A stretch of 64,000 bases of DNA from Saxidomus purpurata (Eukaryota > Mollusca > Bivalvia > Venerida > Veneridae): positions 26,237,135 to 26,301,134 of the forward strand of contig JAFMSR010000008.1 in assembly GCA_022818135.1 (NCBI GenBank), given 5' to 3'. The notes below the pieces were generated by a model. It was not told where the DNA came from. It searched no databases and saw only the letters and a program-made list of their open reading frames with translations. Made by a program: the position numbers and the translations under genes. Below, in pieces: positions 57,641-64,000 of this stretch; the first letter of the stretch is position 1; every line of letters begins with the position of its first letter.

Positions 57641-59264
57641 ACATTGTACATGTATTGTGAATGTGCTTTGACTAACAAAAGTTAAAAGCTTTGCTAGATT
57701 TCAAAGGGGGCACTATCTAAGCACATATTTAATGACACTTCGAGTAATGTATTATCTTTCATATAATAACGGAAAAGACGAGAAAACCCAAAACTCATAA
57801 ATAAGATAGAATTCCTCGGGGAAAAAACATACCCATATTGTCAATAATGACAGAATCTGTCTGGAAAATTTCAGATAATGCCAGATTAATGGGTGTATTA
57901 CACAAATCACTACAGGAGCACTGGTATACAAGTGAACAAAATAATAAAATAAGCGTAAGAACGCACACAAATTATTGAATATTGCTGCTACACGGTAATA
58001 AATAAGAACTTCTGACATAGTTATTACTCAAAATAACATAAAACGGCGCTTCTTGATAGCTTCGTGTGTTTATAGATACCAAATTCCATTGAATACAATT
58101 ATTCTTGTTTACACATTTTATTTCTAATAAGTGTTGGAAACTATGTTTGCGATTTGCGTGCATATAGCAGCGTGATCGTGGACTGATGGCTCGCGTCTAC
58201 CTGCATCTGAAAAGCAAGTAGACTGTTAAAAACAGCATCCAATAAGTTATGCCGCATAAATAGCATGCATGAAAATATCAAGAGAATCACGGTGGCTTTA
58301 TAAGTTTGCCTGTGAACAAAAAACGTGTTTGGAATTCAAACAATATTTGGAGCTTGCATGCAGATACTTTTCCATTTTATGTAGTTTTAATATTTAGTTG
58401 TCAAATTTTTACAAAACATATTCTTATACCTGTTTTGATTTCAGGAAGTGTCCTTCAGATACCATAGAGGAGTGTGGCTGTAAAAAATATTCGAACTATC
58501 AGTATCTGAAGCAGCTCATTATATCTAACTCCATAGACATCGTTTATTTCTGAAAGTCGCTTCTTCAAAATTGAGTCAAAAGTTTCACATTTTTTAATGC
58601 TAAAGTATATGAATGGCCAAAAAAGACATAAACACTCGTGCAAACAAGTGGATATTGTTTTGTTTGTAAATGAAATACTTCATAGTCAGTGTGCGTTAAA
58701 GTAATTTTTTGTGAAAATTTTGATCTTGAAAAGAGAATGGTAGACTTGTTTCAGCAACGTCTTCCTTTCGAATATCACATGAGTATTCTCATGTTGCTAT
58801 TTATGGAAATAGCCGAGTGAAAGTGCTAGTCTTTAAAGCAAATTATAAACTTAATTGTAACATAAAGTAAGCTCAAATACAAAATAACAGAACAACGGTA
58901 ATTTTCATAACGCTCTTAAAAAATCAAAGATCAAACGTACAATGGCGGGAATACGTGAGGAAACTTGAACAGTCTTTTGGGGCAACAGGCCCGGAAGCAA
59001 TATGACAATGATTCAGGAATAAGGTAAAAAGTAGAGCGCAGAAACTACATACACATTGGCGTCGTAAGTGAAAGTGATCTTTTTTTAAATCATTCGGACT
59101 GCATTACTCGTTGGTCTGCAAAATATTCATCAAATACCGGAAACTATGTGCGTTGAAAGAATACAACTAATTATAAAAAGTAGAAAGTTAGAGAGCTTTT
59201 TTCATACGTTAACTCGGTTATTTTAATTCACCGTTGTAAAAAAGTAAGAATTTCATCAGTTTTA
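57641..59264. other. Non-coding stretch, nothing recognised
   Basis: AT-rich; no convincing reading frame or repeat boundary. Confidence 0.5.
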
Positions 59265-59667
59265 GATCATTTAACAATGTCCAATGTTCGTGACGCTAAA
59301 GTAGACGTTGAATAGAATGTTCGTGATCGTTGGACACACAAGCGACATGCATTGTAGGCCACAGCAGGCCATCTTTGTTCTTGGAAGATTCGTAATAACG
59401 TTATAACTTGAGTATTTGTTATGCGTGTTACGGCTTTCGGTAGGAATATCCTCTCTTTAACAAGTAAAATTGTATTCGGTACATACAATTAAAATAAACG
59501 TTTAATTCATCCTTAAAGCTTTATTGTGTGCTTTTGTAAGTTTTAAACACTCTGTGTTATAGCGAATAGTCGCCAAATTTAAATTTGCACATAAAAAAGT
59601 TAAAGAAACAATTAAAAACTAATCAAATAGTTTCGAACCGTGCTGATGTTTTGTCCTTACGTATATA
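59265..59667. mobile_element. Partial second copy of the 53834 MITE
   Basis: It shares GAATAGAATGTTCGTG, TTGAGTATTTGT, AAATTTGCACATAAAAAAGT-like and TTTTGTCCTTACGTATATA segments in the same order and orientation as 53935-54382. The left terminus is not found. Confidence 0.7.
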
Positions 59668-60232
59668 ATGAAAATTGGAGACAGACGCCGATAAACGTAT
59701 GTCTTGGGAAAAGGGAACTATTTCTTTAATCGAACCTACACCATTAGACGTAAAACCATTTGCATTTTCAAGTATAACTAAATAATGTGTTTATGCAAAC
59801 TACTATTGATGACTGCCGGCAATAAGACAGTAAGGCTATGATTACGAAGTTGCATGTAGACGCAGAGAGTCCGATTAAACAGGTCAGTTATTATGACGCA
59901 TGCAAATAAAAAATGACTTACATTTAAGACAACGCCTTCATGGGTTACACTTTATTGTCATCAGCGATAAATATGAGCACACATTGAAACATCAAGAAAT
60001 TCAAGAGAGAAATTAATGAAATTCAGGAACATATTAGACCACACAGTCGTCTTGTATGAATAAGAGCTGTAGGAGAAAATTAGATTTCGGGTGATGCGTT
60101 TTACACACTTAATGCATTTTTCGATCCGGAGTTCGTCAGAAAATACAGCGGAGTATACTCAGTGGTATTAATAAATTCACTGACCAGACAGTTGAGACTG
60201 CCTTAGTAACCCCGTGTCAGTAATGGACTACA
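59668..60232. other. Non-coding stretch, nothing recognised
   Basis: No feature seen. Confidence 0.5.
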
Positions 60233-60812
60233 GTAAAAATGCCTTAAGTGAGATTTCAAGGGACTCTGACAAAAAGGTCACATATGACAGGGAGTCCTCT
60301 AAATACAGTCTATTCATTTGTATGACATTTCATGTCTGCAATAAATATAACTAAACTAATTTAATTTAAGATTTGCTTATATATGTGCAAACAACTTCAT
60401 CAGCACATTGAATTATTTAATTCATGTATTACATGACTAAACATAATTAAATTTTGTTTTAAGTTCAATTGACAATGGCAAAACATGTGTGAAAACTTAA
60501 TAGTATAATAACAGTCTCTTCTGTTTAGAGTTAGAAATTATGGTCACTTGTCACATAAGACATGGAGTATCTTAGTACAGTCCAGTGATATAGGTTATTC
60601 GGTTGGAAGAATTCAAACACAGACACACAAGACTTTTAATTTATGGGGTTACTAATTCAGTATTGATTGTAATTGTCAATGTCAATTGAACTTGAAGCAG
60701 CATTACTAAATCACTCTTAATATTAATTGGGTTGTATTTAGAGAATCCCTATCATATTGGACCTTTTTGTCAGAGTCCACTGAAAGGTCACTTGAAAGCA
60801 CAGTATTGATTG
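60233..60812. mobile_element. Inverted-repeat element, 65 bp arms
   Basis: GGACTCTGACAAAAAGGTC then ATATGACAGGGAGTCCTC and TAAATACA (60258-60310) recurs inverted at 60736-60790. The arms extend outward, with divergence, toward CAGTAAAAATGC on the left. Possibly another pogo-like MITE; the termini are uncertain. Confidence 0.6.
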
Positions 60813-62744
60813 AACACCAAAAAAAGAAAAAGAAACAGGAAGTAGGTGAATTAAGAATACACGAACGAATGCAACTGAGACAATTGCTGTACAAGATTGA
60901 AGAAAATTATGCTGTGAAATGAATCTATCTAAGAAAAAAAATCATTGAAACGTAGAAGATTCGATTTGAAATCGATGAAGCTAACAAAAATGTCAATAGA
61001 AGACAGAAGTTACCAAATTAAATTACTGACAAAGAAATCAAAAGAAATCTGAAATCGTTCGGTCAGGCCGTGGAGACGAGGAAAGTTAAGACAATTGTAT
61101 TAGTTCATCATCATATACTCATCATATACTTTTCTTGTTTTTATCTTGTCAAACTTTGTTAGCTATGACGTAAGTAGCAATCATGGTGTTTTTTAATGAG
61201 ATAGCGACTCTGAACACCAACAACTTGCTTTGAAACAGATGCTTCCATTGGACAGTATATTTATTTGAAGTTCTAGTTTAAAAGTGTTATGTACAAGTGT
61301 GTATGTTATGAGGTTAAGTAATAAGCTGTTATGATAATTTGTAGATTATATTTAATTCCTTCTCCGCAACGAAAAGTGTCAACTTGTTTTGTCATTTGTC
61401 TTGTAGTTCTTGTATGTATGTACTGTTTATACCTCATGGGGTATGATTGATTCACTGGAATTAAAATAAAGATCATACATATTTATTAAGTATACAAATC
61501 TTCAAATATATACTGTCGTTGAACATTGTTATATAAGTAAGTGGATACTGAATTTGGAGATGGAAACAAGCTACACGGCTAGCTCATTCTATAATAATTA
61601 AGATGTTATTTTTCCCTATGTATGACGCTGCGGTTGTATCAAATTTCGATTAAATCTGTTTAAATTTTTCTATACGATGTAGATCTATGTAGCTGATGCC
61701 GAAACCGGCATATCTAGTATAATGAATGCAATGCAACGCGTGGTTAGATAAGTAGTAAAGCTCGCATCCGTTTTGCGTTATCGGTAGTGAAGACATTTTG
61801 ATATCCGTTATTATCAGACAACAGTCTAACATGATTAGATGCTATCTCCGATATTGCGCTGTGTGGATTAGAACAGAACGCCGCATGACAGTATACTGTG
61901 GATAGAAACTGAACTCGATGAAATAATCAAATAAAATGTTACGTTGAACCCAGTTATACACAGGCAAAAATATTTGACAAAATAGATTATCATAAATAAA
62001 ACCTTCACAAATACATCTATAAATATATTGCATATTTTGACGTCATCAGCAATGATTCCGGAGACAGCCATACCTGACGTATAATCAAGAAACCGAAGCT
62101 GATCAGTCCCTGAGCCAGTTTCCAACATTAATTGAACCATACTGTGAGAACACAACTGGTGCAACATAACTCGCATCCCATTTCAGATGTCCTTAATTAT
62201 TCCTTTATTAGTTAATTAGTATGGAACAGACGCTTATACAAATTAATAAATCTTATCTATATATATATGATCAATTAGTTATGCGAAGGGCGTACATGAT
62301 TCTATCACCGGTTCCTATAACAGCGTGGCAAGTAGTACTTTCGAAGGGGTGCCTTTCGAAGCTATTTAACTGGTTTTCTGTCTTTTTTAACAAACTTAAA
62401 CTTGCAAAAAATGATACATTAAATCGGTTAGATCTGTCTGTTTTTTTATGTATCTATTATCTGGCTATAACAGCTAGCAGCTTCGAGCTTGATATTACTT
62501 TGCCTTTTCAGCACTGTAGTGTTTAAATTGCTTGTTTACTATCATCTATACTTTTGATGTTGCAAATAATGTACTTGTTATAAAAAAGCCATTACTTTTC
62601 TATAGATATAATGCATTTATTACTAATAAATATATACGTCTACCCAAAGACCTATAAACTATAAAATATAAACTGTTAGTATAGGTCTTTGGTCTACCTC
62701 TTTCAAAAATCTTAATTTTTTTAATATTCTAACTTTTTTAATTT
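60813..62744. other. Non-coding stretch, nothing recognised
   Basis: AT-rich, with short frames only. 62221-62523 has one open frame of about 100 codons that matches nothing that I recognise. Confidence 0.45.
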
Positions 62745-63244
62745 NNNNNNNNNNNNNNNNNNNNNNNNNNNNNNNNNNNNNNNNNNNNNNNNNNNNNNNN
62801 NNNNNNNNNNNNNNNNNNNNNNNNNNNNNNNNNNNNNNNNNNNNNNNNNNNNNNNNNNNNNNNNNNNNNNNNNNNNNNNNNNNNNNNNNNNNNNNNNNNN
62901 NNNNNNNNNNNNNNNNNNNNNNNNNNNNNNNNNNNNNNNNNNNNNNNNNNNNNNNNNNNNNNNNNNNNNNNNNNNNNNNNNNNNNNNNNNNNNNNNNNNN
63001 NNNNNNNNNNNNNNNNNNNNNNNNNNNNNNNNNNNNNNNNNNNNNNNNNNNNNNNNNNNNNNNNNNNNNNNNNNNNNNNNNNNNNNNNNNNNNNNNNNNN
63101 NNNNNNNNNNNNNNNNNNNNNNNNNNNNNNNNNNNNNNNNNNNNNNNNNNNNNNNNNNNNNNNNNNNNNNNNNNNNNNNNNNNNNNNNNNNNNNNNNNNN
63201 NNNNNNNNNNNNNNNNNNNNNNNNNNNNNNNNNNNNNNNNNNNN
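62745..63244. other. Assembly gap (500 N)
   Basis: Exactly 500 N, the size commonly used for gaps of unknown length. Reading frames crossing it are meaningless. Confidence 0.99.
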
Positions 63245-64000
63245 GATGTACATTTTATTATATGACGTTTTTCACGAAAAGCCTTCGTAATACAATTGAA
63301 AAAATACAGGTCTAGTATAACATAAATATTATCTTTCGACAAAAAAACAACAACGTTGTAAATATTTTTTTTAATCATTAATATTAGATTTTGCCTGTCC
63401 AACATCTTTTAAGGTAATACGCTACGAGTGCTTTTAACGTCAAAAGGGGCCATGGACCGTCAACACAGTTGTAATATTAGACAACCAGCACCGGCTAGCC
63501 CACATGCAATATGTTGTTCTTCTTTATTAGCTGTCTGGTTCTTTAAACAACTGTAAAATCACTTTACAAGCGGAAAATGAAACAACATTTGAAATTACGG
63601 CACTAACCTGTACACTGAAGCATTCTTGAGGAAGTAATGGATTTTCACTGAATTAGCACGGTGAACTCGCACAATAAGTGCTCTTGATGTATTGTATAAC
63701 CCACACATGCAATGCTGTCTGCCTTTCTTGCACACTCTAGGAAACCTTTTCATATGTTCCTATAGCAACTGCATAATTCCGTATTTTCTGTGAATTTGAT
63801 CCTTTTTGAAAAAAAAAATGTCTCGCTGGTATGTAAATTCCAATGATGAAAAGGTAATTCCACTTCTGATTTTGGTCCCGCAAAAAAATGTCAAGCGAAT
63901 TCAGCGCATCGCATATTTTATACGTAAATAACGCGCACAAAATAAAAACCTGATATCATTTTAAACACATATTGGTTTTGTATTGTCGCGACACTTAAAA
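63245..64000. other. Non-coding stretch, nothing recognised
   Basis: No feature seen. Confidence 0.5.

Noticed and set aside
60710..60932. Open frame without ATG ending MQLRQLLYKIEENYAVK
   Set aside because: About 72 codons without a start, partly overlapping the inverted-repeat element; chance length in AT-rich DNA.
62659..63405. 248-codon frame
   Set aside because: It mostly crosses the 500 N gap.

Overview
This is animal (metazoan) nuclear DNA, not bacterial. It is AT-rich, gene-poor and packed with transposon fossils, and its genes are split by kilobase introns. The repeats point to a bivalve mollusc: 140-180 bp tandem cores followed by a GACC/GACG microsatellite and a 3' hairpin (the 'pearl' architecture described from bivalves), and a repeat that opens with AGGGCCATGATGGCCCT and ends in GGTGAGCTAAA. 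The clade is inferred from memory of these families, not from a search. There is one 500-base assembly gap, 62745-63244.

Three genes can be supported. Two are tandem minus-strand paralogues of the alpha-N-terminal protein methyltransferase NTMT1 (METTL11A): copy A with coding exons 19723-19547 and 10852-10334, and copy B with coding exons 36911-36732 and 30579-30067. Both have two coding exons, a phase-0 intron at the same residue, and predicted products of 231 and 230 aa. The third is a single-exon, plus-strand, 405-aa secretin-family (class B) GPCR at 51167-52384, with a six-cysteine hormone-receptor domain and seven membrane segments. Fragments include a degraded pogo/Tigger transposase (about 44100-44720, minus), the 3' end of a LINE reverse-transcriptase ORF (22320-22804, plus) and a lysine-rich tail resembling histone H1 (44885-44965, minus).

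Layout. 1-10 kb: SINE-like tRNA heads, small MITEs, then a 1.3 kb tandem-repeat element. 10.3-19.7 kb: NTMT1-A, whose 8.7 kb intron holds a second tandem-repeat element and an inverted repeat pair. 19.7-30 kb: intergenic arrays, a LINE tail and a TTAA-flanked MITE. 30-36.9 kb: NTMT1-B, whose intron holds a pearl-type element and a nested pair of inverted-repeat transposons. 37.2-41.0 kb: a 3.8 kb element with perfect terminal inverted repeats. 43.2-44.8 kb: a pogo-like element. 45-48 kb: two TTAA-flanked MITEs. 51-52.4 kb: the GPCR. 53-61 kb: further MITEs.

The most unusual structure is at 34973-36611. A 724 bp element whose ends are built from iterated GTCAACTCGTACC motifs, flanked by an 8 bp duplication, sits inside the right arm of an older element whose ends are built from iterated CTAGAGTTACGG motifs and are flanked by a 9 bp duplication. 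No operon or joint pathway connects the three genes.
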